Positions 32,912-40,935 of a DNA stretch of 46,363 nucleotides are shown here, piece after piece. Position numbers and translations under genes: made by a program. The first letter of the stretch is position 1. Every line of letters starts with the position of its first letter. Below the pieces are notes generated by a model. The model saw only the letters and a list, made by a program, of their open reading frames with translations. It was not told the DNA's origin and did not search any database. Source of the stretch: Chlamydiota bacterium (GTDB lineage: Bacteria; Actinomycetota; Thermoleophilia; Solirubrobacterales; Solirubrobacteraceae); contig CAJCHW010000057.1 of the NCBI GenBank assembly GCA_903970125.1, forward strand, positions 1 through 46,363. The letters are read 5' to 3'.

Positions 32912-33850
32912 TCAGCGCTCGGGCTTGCGCGCCGAGAGCATGAGGTTGTAGAACACGCCTGCCGGCAGTCGTCCCTCCAGCAGACTGCGGTCCAGTGCTT
33001 GCAGCACGAGGTAACCGTGGTAGGCGTAGCGGCGCCAAAGCCATGGCACGTCCGCCGGCTCGGCGGTGGCCTCAAGCGTGCGGTTGGTCCACCCAAACCA
33101 GTTGGCCAGAAGCTCCTCGCCGCGCACGTGCACGGACTCAAAGCCGGCCTCTGTCGCCAGCTCCGACAGCTGGCCCGGGGTAAAGGCATGCACATCGACC
33201 GAGCCCTCCAGATGCACCCCCGGGGCGCAGTCGGCTGCGTGCTCGGTGTGCTTGCCTGCGCGCTGCAACGGACGCGCACGCAGCAGTGAGCGCCAAAGCG
33301 GCGCCACCGACGTCGCCAACCGCTTTGGCACGCGCGCGATCGAGTCGCCCAGGCGCGACGGCTCCCCGGCGAATACGAGCGTGCCGCCGGGCACGAGCAC
33401 GCGGTGCATTTCCGCCAGCGCCTGGCCCACGTCCGGCAAGTGGTGAAGCACTGCATGTCCAAAGACCAGCTCAAAGCTCTCGTCGGCAAAGGGGAGGTGC
33501 TCGGCGTCGGCCACCACGGTCTCGACGTCCAGCCCGCCCGAGGCAGCGTTTGCGCGCAGCGCCGCAAGCATGCCCGGCGAGATGTCCGTGCACGTCGCCG
33601 CTTCAATCACGCCTGCGCCCAGCAGGTTCAAGGTGAAGTACCCGGTCCCCGCGCCAATCTCAAGTGCCCGCGCGTAGGCGTTCGGGCCGGCCGGGCCGGC
33701 GCCCAGGGCCTTGCTCAGCTTGGAGTGGACCTGATCCTGGCTTGGGCCGCCAAAGCCGATCGCCCATTTCGAGTCGTAGTGCTCGGCAGCGGCGTCGTGG
33801 TAACGGATGTTGAAGTCGCGGATCTCGTCGGGGCTGAGTGTCGCGTGCAT
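32912..33850 (-). CDS. Class I SAM-dependent methyltransferase
   Basis: A 312-residue methyltransferase. SAM-binding motif I is ALEIGAGTGYFTLNLL (about 75-90), then CTDISPGML, VVADAEHLPFADESFELV and HAVLHHLPD, with motif GGTLVFAGEPSR. The C-terminal ~110 residues contain RRYAYHGYLVLQALD and are not recognised. The family methylates small molecules or sugars. It faces away from a second methyltransferase, a GH57 enzyme and an acyltransferase that together resemble a methylated-polysaccharide locus, so a glycan or lipid substrate is plausible. ATG 33850 is 8 nt after TATGGT with no Shine-Dalgarno. Its substrate is inferred only from context. Confidence 0.82.
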   Translation of the reverse strand: MHATLSPDEIRDFNIRYHDAAAEHYDSKWAIGFGGPSQDQVHSKLSKALGAGPAGPNAYARALEIGAGTGYFTLNLLGAGVIEAATCTDISPGMLAALRANAASGGLDVETVVADAEHLPFADESFELVFGHAVLHHLPDVGQALAEMHRVLVPGGTLVFAGEPSRLGDSIARVPKRLATSVAPLWRSLLRARPLQRAGKHTEHAADCAPGVHLEGSVDVHAFTPGQLSELATEAGFESVHVRGEELLANWFGWTNRTLEATAEPADVPWLWRRYAYHGYLVLQALDRSLLEGRLPAGVFYNLMLSARKPER

Positions 33851-33858
33851 GGGCCGCC

Positions 33859-33868
33859 ACCATATACT
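33859..33868. promoter_or_regulatory. Overlapping divergent -10 boxes of the two methyltransferase genes
   Basis: TATGGT on the minus strand (33864 to 33859) lies 8 nt before ATG 33850. TATACT on the plus strand (33863-33868) serves the other gene. The two share a TA step. Confidence 0.45.
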
Positions 33869-33890
33869 CGCGCGCGTCGTGCCGCCTGCC

Positions 33891-34682
33891 ATGTCCGAGC
33901 TTGCGGGCCCTTCCGAGCCGCGTTACGTGCAACGCAATCAGCCCAGCGGTGTGCCGCCGCTGGCGCTGACAGGCGAGCGCACGCTGCCCGACGTGCCTGC
34001 GGAGAACTACTGGTTTCGGCGCCACCTGGTGGTCTATGAGTGGATCGCACAGCGTGTCGCTTCACAGCGCGTGATCGACATGGCCTGTGGCGAGGGCTAC
34101 GGCGCGGACCTGCTCGCCACGACGGCTGCGAGCGTGATCGGTGTCGATGCCAACCCCGAGACACACGAGCACGCACGGCTGCGTTACCGGCGCGCGAATC
34201 TGAGCTTCGAGCGCGACCTGATCTCGACCTTTACGGCGCCCGCCGATGCGGTCGTGTGCCTGCAGACGATCGAGCACGTCGAGGACCCCGACGGCGTGCT
34301 TGCGCACTTCCGCTCGCTCGTGGGCGCCGGCGGCAGTGTGTACATCTCCACGCCCAACCTGCTCACGCTTGCCGGCGAGGGCGCCGAGCGCTCGGATAAC
34401 CCGTGGCACGTGCATGAGTACCGCGCCGAGGAGTTCCGCGAGCTCTGTGCCAGGCACTTTGAATCGGTGCAGCTGTTGGGCGTTTTTCACGCGCGCAAGC
34501 TACGCGCGCATGCGCTCGCGATCAAGCTTGGCTGGGACAGCGTGCATCGGCGCTTAGGCATCACTGAGCGCTTCTATGACCGCTTGACCCCCGCAATCAC
34601 GAGTTCGGACTTCGCCTTGCGCACGCCGGACGCACAGGGGCTTCAGCGCGCGCTCGATTTTCTGGCTGTGTGCCGCGGATGA
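33891..34682 (+). CDS. SAM methyltransferase, Rv3030-like (methylglucose lipopolysaccharide locus type)
   Basis: A 263-residue class I methyltransferase. The N-terminal LTGERTLPDVPAENYWFRRH and ACGEGYGADLLA match, from memory, the mycobacterial Rv3030 protein almost word for word in spacing (LTGERT-P-D, ENYWFRRH, GCGEGYGADL). Later motifs are VIGVDANPE, LQTIEHVEDPDG and VYISTPNLLT. Rv3030 belongs to the locus making 6-O-methylglucose lipopolysaccharide, so a sugar O-methyltransferase role is a fair inference. The start may be ATG 33891 or GTG 33879, the latter 10 nt after TATACT. Its stop overlaps the GH57 start as ATGA, the same gene order as Rv3030-Rv3031. Confidence 0.85.
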   Translation: MSELAGPSEPRYVQRNQPSGVPPLALTGERTLPDVPAENYWFRRHLVVYEWIAQRVASQRVIDMACGEGYGADLLATTAASVIGVDANPETHEHARLRYRRANLSFERDLISTFTAPADAVVCLQTIEHVEDPDGVLAHFRSLVGAGGSVYISTPNLLTLAGEGAERSDNPWHVHEYRAEEFRELCARHFESVQLLGVFHARKLRAHALAIKLGWDSVHRRLGITERFYDRLTPAITSSDFALRTPDAQGLQRALDFLAVCRG

Positions 34683-36202
34683 CAGCTGGTTTGCGTGCGC
34701 GCTCCGCGGGCGATCGCGGGGCGCTCGCAATCGTGCTGCACACGCACATGCCCTACGTCGAGGGCTTTGGGACCTGGCCATTCGGGGAGGAATGGCTGTG
34801 GGAGGCGATGGCAAGCTGTTATGTCCCGCTGCTTGGGTTGCTGGACTCCGGCGCTCCGCTGACGCTTTCTGTGACCCCCGTGCTTGCCGATCAGCTGGAG
34901 GTCGCCGATCTGGCGACACGGTTTTATGAGTTCGTTGGCGACGTCCGCTCGTTTACCCACAGCGAGGACGCCCGCGGCCTGCGCCAGTCCGGCCGCGAGG
35001 CGCTCGCGAGCGAGCTCGAACGCTCAGCCCGCGATTACGAGCGCGCCGTTGAGGTGTTGGCGGCCCGCGCTGATGACCTGCTGGGAGCGCTTGCGCCACA
35101 TGCACGCTGGACCTCGTCAGCTACCCACGCGATCCTGCCCCTTGTGGCCAGCGATGCGCTTGTGCGCGCGCAGGTGCAGACCGGCATCCACGCCCACAGG
35201 GCGCGTTTCGGCGAGGGCTGGGGCGGCGGCTTCTGGTTGCCGGAGTGCGCGCACGCGCCCTACTTGGAGCCCCTGCTTGCCCGCGCCGGCGTGCGCAGCA
35301 CCTGCGTGGAGCTGACCGAGCGCTTTGGCCTCGGCGGCCGCGCGCATTTGCGGCCGCTGATCGGCGATGCGGGCGTGGTGCTCGTGCCCATCGATCGCGC
35401 CACCATCGATGTCGTCTGGGGCCGTTCGGGCTATCCAGCCGACGGCCGCTACCGCGACTACCACCGGCGTACGGTGCATAACCACTGTCCCTGGTCGATC
35501 GACGGCAGCGCCTACGACCACGAGCGCGCGCAGGCGATCGCCCACACCCACGCCGCCGACTTCGTCTCGCGCACGCTTGCGCGGCTGCGCGATGACGGCC
35601 AGGGTTTGCCCTGCGGCGGCCTTGTGGTTTGCGCCTTTGACACCGAGCTCTTTGGGCACTGGTGGTACGAGGGCATCACCTGGCTGAAAGCCGTGGTCGC
35701 TGAGTGCTCGCGCCAGGGGCTTGAGCTGGTCGCCCTCGACGAGGCGCTTCAGACGTGTGAGCCCGAGCCTCTGGAGGTTGGCGCAGAGCCGTTGGAGCCC
35801 TCCAGCTGGGGCGAGCACGGCGATCTCTCGACGTGGTCGGGCTTCGTCGCTCGGCGCCGAGCGCCGGCAGCGTCGGAGGGTGCGCTTGCCAGCGACGGTG
35901 CCGCCGAGGACGCACGCATGACCGTGGCGGACATGGCCTTCGCCACGCGCGCGGCAGAGCTGACGCTGCTGCGGGCAGGGGGGGGCGCCGGCACGGCCGC
36001 GCTGCGAGCGCTGCTGGCGCTGCAGTCAAGCGACTGGGCGTTTATGACTGCGCGCAAGCTGGCGGCCTCATACGCTCAGGAGCGTTTCGCCGGCCACCGC
36101 GAGACGCTTGCAACCGCGCTCCAAGCAGGGCCTGACGCCGACGCTGGAGGCCTGCGCAACATCGCGCCCTACGCCGATATCGCGTCCTTGGCCGAAACCT
36201 GA
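34679..36202 (+). CDS. GH57 1,4-alpha-glucan branching enzyme, Rv3031-like
   Basis: A 507-residue glycoside hydrolase family 57 protein. The catalytic fold shows VLHTHMPYVEG, GEEWLWEAMAS, then the nucleophile Glu in WLPECAHAP (about 189) and the acid Asp in AFDTELFGHWWYEG (about 320). A helical C-terminal domain includes LLALQSSDWAFM. Such enzymes create alpha-1,6 branches in alpha-1,4-glucans; the mycobacterial homologue Rv3031 branches the methylglucose polysaccharide precursor. The disordered Ala/Ser-rich loop near 385-410 is unusual. The start ATG overlaps the methyltransferase stop (ATGA); GTG 34670 is a poorer alternative. It is convergent with the acyltransferase. Confidence 0.9.
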   Translation: MTAGLRARSAGDRGALAIVLHTHMPYVEGFGTWPFGEEWLWEAMASCYVPLLGLLDSGAPLTLSVTPVLADQLEVADLATRFYEFVGDVRSFTHSEDARGLRQSGREALASELERSARDYERAVEVLAARADDLLGALAPHARWTSSATHAILPLVASDALVRAQVQTGIHAHRARFGEGWGGGFWLPECAHAPYLEPLLARAGVRSTCVELTERFGLGGRAHLRPLIGDAGVVLVPIDRATIDVVWGRSGYPADGRYRDYHRRTVHNHCPWSIDGSAYDHERAQAIAHTHAADFVSRTLARLRDDGQGLPCGGLVVCAFDTELFGHWWYEGITWLKAVVAECSRQGLELVALDEALQTCEPEPLEVGAEPLEPSSWGEHGDLSTWSGFVARRRAPAASEGALASDGAAEDARMTVADMAFATRAAELTLLRAGGGAGTAALRALLALQSSDWAFMTARKLAASYAQERFAGHRETLATALQAGPDADAGGLRNIAPYADIASLAET

Positions 36203-36205
36203 CCG

Positions 36206-36889
36206 CTACTGCCAGCGCATCTTGGCGGGCGCGTCGCGCATGCGGATGACCCGCGCCGGCACGCCGCCTACGACCGCATTGGCCGGGACATCCGCGGTTA
36301 CGACAGAGTTGGTGCCCACGACGCTGTTGTCGCCAACGCTTGCGCCGCGCAGCACGCACGCGCCGTAGCCCATCCAGACGTTGTGGCCCACGCGCACATC
36401 GCGCTTGTAGATGCCCTGCGAGCGGATCGGCCGCTCGACGTCGACGACGCCGTGGTCGAAGTCGATCAGCATCACGCGGTCGGCGATGATGCACTCGCGG
36501 CCAATGCTCACGTGCTGGTATGCCGAGATCGTGCACTCCTGGCCAAGCACGCTCTTTGCGCCGATGCGCACCTCACCTTCGTGGACGCGGATCTTAGAGT
36601 CGTGTCCGACCCATGCCCAGCGGCCGATGTGCAACGTGGCGCTGGGCCCGATCTCCAGGTGTACCCCGGGGCATAGAAAGCACACGCCGTCGGTCTGAAG
36701 GCGCTTGCCCAGGCGCAGCTTCAGCCACGCAAGGCGCGCGAGCATGCGCATGTACGGGAGCTTGAGCATGTGGTTCGAGCGCATGAACGCAAGCAGTCCC
36801 AGCAGCCCGCCGCGCAGGGGTTCCGGCGCGCGGCGCAGGTACTCGTCTGCCGCTGCGGAGGGCTCAGCCACGGCCTGCATCTCGGTCAT
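36206..36889 (-). CDS. Hexapeptide-repeat (left-handed beta-helix) acyltransferase
   Basis: A 227-residue acyltransferase. The N-terminal helical part has FMRSNHMLKLPYMRMLARLAWLKL in spirit, then a left-handed beta-helix from about 100 with repeats such as GPSATLHIGRWAWVGHDSKI, VRIGAKSVLGQECTI, VSIGRECIIADRVM and VRVGHNVWMGYG. FDHGVVDVERP and GIYKRDVRVG are distinctive and recall, from memory, mycobacterial Rv3034c, a transferase in the methylglucose polysaccharide region. It would transfer acetyl or another acyl group to a sugar. The C-terminus ends just 4 bp after the GH57 stop (convergent). ATG 36889 is chosen; GTG 36982 would add 31 residues of unconvincing sequence. Confidence 0.82.
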   Translation of the reverse strand: MTEMQAVAEPSAAADEYLRRAPEPLRGGLLGLLAFMRSNHMLKLPYMRMLARLAWLKLRLGKRLQTDGVCFLCPGVHLEIGPSATLHIGRWAWVGHDSKIRVHEGEVRIGAKSVLGQECTISAYQHVSIGRECIIADRVMLIDFDHGVVDVERPIRSQGIYKRDVRVGHNVWMGYGACVLRGASVGDNSVVGTNSVVTADVPANAVVGGVPARVIRMRDAPAKMRWQ

Positions 36890-36995
36890 CGGGGCCAAAG
36901 CGTAAGGCCTGGCGGGTGTCGCTGCGGGGCTGAGGAGCCCCTTGACACTGCGGCGCCACACGAGGACAATCGGCTGACGCACAGCAGCACTGCCG

Positions 36996-37472
36996 GTGCG
37001 GCCGCGCTCTGCTCAGACGAGCCTCGTTGCCGAAGAGGATCATGGAAGAGACCCGATCCGGCGCTTAAATCATGGAGGAGACCCGATCAGACGCTTAACG
37101 TTCAGAGTGCTCGTTGCAATCAGCGCCGTCGGGATGCTCGCGGCGATGGCGGCGAGCATGATCGTTGCCGCCCCCGGCTCCGCCACGGTGGCCGAAAAGG
37201 AATACGCGGTCAGCTTCGAAGCCAAGTGCCGGCTCGCTCCGGGCATGCTCAACACAGCAGGGGACGTCAAGATCACCGCAAGAGCGACTGGCCCCGCCGA
37301 AGTTCTCAGTGGAGAAGAAGTCCTGCTGCACAGCGCGTCGGTTGCGATCATCACGCCGGCCGCGTGGAGCACGGAGTTCGCAGAACTCGGCGCGGTCTCA
37401 ATAACGGGTCACCTCACCACTCTCGAAGTCAACGCTACGGACGCTGAACCGGGCACGATCAACGTCGCATAG
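36996..37472 (+). CDS. N-terminal part of amber-interrupted secreted protein
   Basis: The frame opens with a GTG at 36996 and ends in TAG at 37470-37472 (158 residues). A basic segment containing DPIRRL twice, then LVAISAVGMLAAMAASM, looks like a signal peptide ending near APGSA. After it, KEYAVSFEAKCRL through EPGTINVA is the first half of a DUF6801-like beta domain common in secreted actinobacterial proteins. The same frame continues past TAG without further stops through the second half (PPEYPKGLPFESP) to 40238. The start is uncertain: a GTG at 37107 or an ATC at 37087, next to GGAGGAG, would also fit. The pair is probably one interrupted gene. Confidence 0.55.
   Translation: MRPRSAQTSLVAEEDHGRDPIRRLNHGGDPIRRLTFRVLVAISAVGMLAAMAASMIVAAPGSATVAEKEYAVSFEAKCRLAPGMLNTAGDVKITARATGPAEVLSGEEVLLHSASVAIITPAAWSTEFAELGAVSITGHLTTLEVNATDAEPGTINVA
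37039..37098 (+). repeat. 30-bp tandem duplication at the start of the interrupted gene
   Basis: Copies 37039-37068 and 37069-37098 differ at three positions. Each contains an 8-codon micro-ORF (MEETRSGA or MEETRSDA, then TAA). In the gene's own frame each encodes HG-x-DPIRRL. It looks like a recent slippage duplication of the start region. Confidence 0.85.
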
Positions 37473-37493
37473 CCCCCCGAATACCCGAAAGGC

Positions 37494-40238
37494 TTGCCGT
37501 TCGAGTCCCCGGTCCAAACGGGCGTCGAAGGCAAGCTGTTCATGCCATCCGGGCCGCAAGCCCGGGGATCTGCCGCCGCCTGGCCAGCCATCAAGGCGAC
37601 CGGTACCTCTGGCGGCAAGGTCGAGCTGGAACTCTCCAGCAAAGAGGGCTTCGAGGGCACCAGAACCACCGGCGAAGGCGTCCAGCTGGCGATGACCGGC
37701 CTCAACGCCGCGGGCGAAGTGTTGGGGATGGCCACCGACCTAAAGGCCGGCTGCACGGCGCCGGCGGGCATGGTGCTCGCCGAAATCCCGGTGCCACCGG
37801 CCGGCTGCACCCCCGGTGCGACGGTGGCTCGGCAGATCGAGTCGATCGCACCCGATGCGGGACCGTCGACCGGCGGTACAACGGTCAAGCTGACCGTAAC
37901 GCCATTTCACCCCGGTCCCAACACGCTTCAGGAAGCGTCGGTTACCTTTGGCGGGCAGAGAGCCACGGTGTCCAGCGAACCCGGCACCGAATCAGCGGGG
38001 GTGATTACGGTGCTCGCGCCACCAGGAACGGGCACCGCGCAGGTGGTGTGGAACGGGCGCACAGCTTGCGGGACCGTCAGTAGCTTCCCGGCTGCGACAT
38101 TCCAGTACGCGCCGACCGTCGCTGAAATCTCCCCCACAACGGGATCCTCCAAAGGCGGCACCGCCGTCACGATCACGGGCACCGGCTTCAAGGAAGTCAC
38201 GGCGGTCAGATTTGGCTCCAAGAGTGCCAGCTTCGCGGTCGATTCCGAAGGCACGATCGCCGCGGTCGCCCCGCCCGGGCACGGCATCGTCGACGTGACC
38301 GTCACCAGCCCGATCGGAACCAGCCCGACGAACCCCGCCGATCAGTTCGGCTATACGGTGGCGCAGCAGATCGCCAAGCTCACGAGCAACGAAGTCCTTC
38401 CGTTCAGCGGCGATGGTGACTTCTCCTCAAACACCTCCATGTCCGCGGATGGCAACACTGCGCTTGTGAGCTCCCCGTCAGATAACCACCACGCTGGCGC
38501 GGCGTGGATCTTCGTGCATGAAGGCGCCAGGTGGTCCCAGCAGGGCCCCAAGCTCACCGGCGAAGGCGATGTCGGCGAGGGCCAATTCGGTGAAAGCAGC
38601 TCGCTCTCCGGCGACGGCAACACCGCCCTGATCGGAGGCCCCCTAGACGACAGCGAGGCGGGCGCGGCGTGGGTCTACACGCGCTCCGGATCGACGTGGT
38701 CTCAGCAGGGGCCCAAGCTGGTTCCGGGCGGCGAAGGCGGCGGTGACACCATGCTTGGCGAGAGCGTGGCGTTATCCGGCGACGGCAACACCGCGCTGAT
38801 CGCCGGGAACCGGACTGCGTGGGTGTTCACGCGCTCGGGCTCGACCTGGAGCAAGAGCGCAACGCTGCCCGACTCAGCCCCCTTCTTCGGCGACGCCATC
38901 GCGCTCTCCGCCGATGGCAGGACGGCGATCATCGGCACCGGCAGGGGAGGCGGCGCGATCGTGTACACGCGCTCAGGGTCCGCGTGGACTGAGCAGGCGC
39001 CGGTGATCGGCCCAGGCCCGGATAGGTGGACGGAGAGCGTCGCGTTGTCCGCGGACGGCAACACCGCGCTGATCGGCGCCGTCGGTACGATCTGGGTGCT
39101 CACCCGGTCTGGCACAGCCTGGTCCCAAGAGGCCACGCTGACCGGCAGCGATTTCGGAGCGAGCGTGGCGCTGTCGGCCGAGGGCAACGTCGCCCTGCTC
39201 GGGGGGCCATCACACCAGGGCAACATCGGAGCCGCGTGGCTGTTCACCCGTTCGGGCTCGACATGGACCCAGCAGGGTGCCCAGCTGACGGGCGAAGGGG
39301 AGCTCGGGTGGGGCCTGTTCGGTTACGGTGTCGCGATGTCAGCCGACGGCGGCACGTTGCTCGTCGGCGGTCCTGGCGATGGCGGCTTTGGAGCAGCGTG
39401 GACCTTCGCCAACCTCCTGCCGACGGTGGAAAAGGTGCAACCGAGTAGCGGCGTCGGCGTCGGCGGCGCAACAGCAGTGACGATCACGGGCACCAACCTC
39501 AAGCAAGCATCCGCTGTCAAGTTCGGCGCCACGAACGCGACGAGCTTCGAAGTGCTTTCCGAAACCGAGATACGGGCGTTTGCTCCGGCCGGCTCGGGGG
39601 TCGTTGATGTCACCGTCACCACTCCTTTCGGCACCAGCCCAACCAGCCCAGCCGACCAGTTCGCCTATATCGCGACCGAAACGGCAAGCTTTAAGAACTG
39701 GGTGCTCTCCGGAACGCTCGGCGACAAGAGGCTGGGCCAGCCGATCACGCTGCCCTCGGGCTCGACGTTCAACGGCGCAGGGGAAGTCAACGCTGAAACC
39801 GGTGTCGGCTCCGTCAAGGGCAACCTCTTGGTCCCGCCCTTTACCACCAACTTCAAGCTGTTCGGGTCGGTGGGCGTGAAACTGGGCATGACGCTCACCC
39901 AGACCGGGGCGATCGAAGGCTCGCTGACAAAGAGCAAGACGTTCCCCGGCGACGAGACCCTCACGATTCCGGTCAAGCTCAACATGGGAATCACCTCGAT
40001 CGGCATCGTGGGCTTGACGATCCCGACCAAGTGCACAACCTCAAAACCGATTGCGGGGAGCCTGGTGGACACGCTGACGCGCGAAGAACTACTGCAGACG
40101 GGCTGGCACTTCAGCGGCATGGCCACCTTGCCGCCGCTGCAGTGCGCAGGCGGGTCTTTAGGCGAACTGTTCGGAGTGATCCTGACGTCGGTGCTCTCCG
40201 GGCCCGAAAACCCGTTCTCGCTTAGCATCAGCGCGTAA
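37494..40238 (+). CDS. Secreted-type protein with IPT domains and a seven-blade propeller (3' part after amber)
   Basis: The frame runs from the TAG at 37470 to 40238; TTG 37494 is the first possible start (914 residues). The opening PPEYPKGLPFESP completes the DUF6801-like domain. Next come an Ig/IPT-like stretch and a clear IPT/TIG domain (ISPTTGSSKGGTAVTITGTGF). Seven repeats then carry ALSGDGNTALIGGP and WVFTRSGSTWSQQG, which suit a closed seven-blade beta-propeller (FG-GAP-like). Another IPT domain (VQPSSGVGVGGATAVTITGTN) and a ~190-residue C-terminal domain of unknown type follow. Without the upstream signal peptide it could not be exported. Codon bias is intact. A single AAG-to-TAG change would explain the break. 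Confidence 0.6.
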   Translation: MPFESPVQTGVEGKLFMPSGPQARGSAAAWPAIKATGTSGGKVELELSSKEGFEGTRTTGEGVQLAMTGLNAAGEVLGMATDLKAGCTAPAGMVLAEIPVPPAGCTPGATVARQIESIAPDAGPSTGGTTVKLTVTPFHPGPNTLQEASVTFGGQRATVSSEPGTESAGVITVLAPPGTGTAQVVWNGRTACGTVSSFPAATFQYAPTVAEISPTTGSSKGGTAVTITGTGFKEVTAVRFGSKSASFAVDSEGTIAAVAPPGHGIVDVTVTSPIGTSPTNPADQFGYTVAQQIAKLTSNEVLPFSGDGDFSSNTSMSADGNTALVSSPSDNHHAGAAWIFVHEGARWSQQGPKLTGEGDVGEGQFGESSSLSGDGNTALIGGPLDDSEAGAAWVYTRSGSTWSQQGPKLVPGGEGGGDTMLGESVALSGDGNTALIAGNRTAWVFTRSGSTWSKSATLPDSAPFFGDAIALSADGRTAIIGTGRGGGAIVYTRSGSAWTEQAPVIGPGPDRWTESVALSADGNTALIGAVGTIWVLTRSGTAWSQEATLTGSDFGASVALSAEGNVALLGGPSHQGNIGAAWLFTRSGSTWTQQGAQLTGEGELGWGLFGYGVAMSADGGTLLVGGPGDGGFGAAWTFANLLPTVEKVQPSSGVGVGGATAVTITGTNLKQASAVKFGATNATSFEVLSETEIRAFAPAGSGVVDVTVTTPFGTSPTSPADQFAYIATETASFKNWVLSGTLGDKRLGQPITLPSGSTFNGAGEVNAETGVGSVKGNLLVPPFTTNFKLFGSVGVKLGMTLTQTGAIEGSLTKSKTFPGDETLTIPVKLNMGITSIGIVGLTIPTKCTTSKPIAGSLVDTLTREELLQTGWHFSGMATLPPLQCAGGSLGELFGVILTSVLSGPENPFSLSISA

Positions 40239-40241
40239 CCG

Positions 40242-40263
40242 CAGGGTGGCGGCGAGGACCCTG
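40242..40263 (+). terminator. Weak hairpin after the propeller gene
   Basis: CAGGGT (40242-40247) pairs with ACCCTG (40258-40263) around a 10-nt loop. No T-tract follows. Low certainty. Confidence 0.25.
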
Positions 40264-40290
40264 TAGCCAACCGTGAACGGAGACAAGGAC

Positions 40291-40866
40291 ATGACGCGAC
40301 TGATGGTCATCATCGCAAGCACCCGTCCCGGGCGCGTGGGCCTGCCCGTGGGACTGTGGTTCGATGCGCGGGCGCGCGCTCATGGGGGTTTCGACGTCGA
40401 TCTGGCCGACCTCGCCGAGATCGACCTGCCCTTCCTGGACGAGCCGAATCACCCGCGCCTTCAGCAGTACACAAAGCAGCACACGATGCAGTGGAGCGCT
40501 CGCGTGGCAGAGGCGGAGGCGTTTGTGTTCGTGACCCCCGAGTACAACTACGGTTTGTGCGCCCCGCTGAAGAACGCGATCGACTTCCTCCACAACGAGT
40601 GGTTCTACAAGCCCTTTGGGTTCGTCTCCTACGGAGGCGTTTCCGCGGGGACACGGGCGGTGCAGATGACCAAGCAGGTACTCAGCCCGTTGCGCATGTT
40701 CCCGACCTTTGAGGCCGTTTCGATTCCCTTCGTCGCGCAGTTCATCGACGACGAGGACCAGTTCCAAGCGAACGATGTGATGAGTAAGGCCGCCGATGCG
40801 ATGCTCGACGAGTTGGCACGCGTTAGCGAAGTACTCGCGCCGCTACGCGATGCAGGCGGGGCCTGA
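40291..40866 (+). CDS. NADPH-dependent FMN reductase family protein
   Basis: A 191-residue flavodoxin-fold reductase. The FMN phosphate loop IIASTRPGRVG is at the N-terminus, and VTPEYNYGLCAPLKNAIDFL with a following SYGGVSAGTRAV is the typical second flavin-binding part. Such proteins reduce FMN, quinones or azo compounds with NAD(P)H. The usual loop is GSTRPGR; here Ala replaces Gly, which is common. ATG 40291 follows GGAG at 8 nt; an in-frame GTG at 40273 lies upstream of that site and is less likely. Substrate unknown. Confidence 0.9.
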   Translation: MTRLMVIIASTRPGRVGLPVGLWFDARARAHGGFDVDLADLAEIDLPFLDEPNHPRLQQYTKQHTMQWSARVAEAEAFVFVTPEYNYGLCAPLKNAIDFLHNEWFYKPFGFVSYGGVSAGTRAVQMTKQVLSPLRMFPTFEAVSIPFVAQFIDDEDQFQANDVMSKAADAMLDELARVSEVLAPLRDAGGA

Positions 40867-40923
40867 GGCGTCGCCCCTCCGCGTGCCGGCGAGCCGCGGA
40901 CTCCGGTGAGGGGGCCCGACGGA

Positions 40924-40929
40924 TAAGGT
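40924..40929 (+). promoter_or_regulatory. Putative -10 box (TAAGGT) of the FKBP gene
   Basis: TAAGGT lies 6 nt before GTG 40936. AAGGTG might also serve as a Shine-Dalgarno, so the two readings cannot be separated from sequence. Confidence 0.35.
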
Positions 40930-40935
40930 GCGGTC

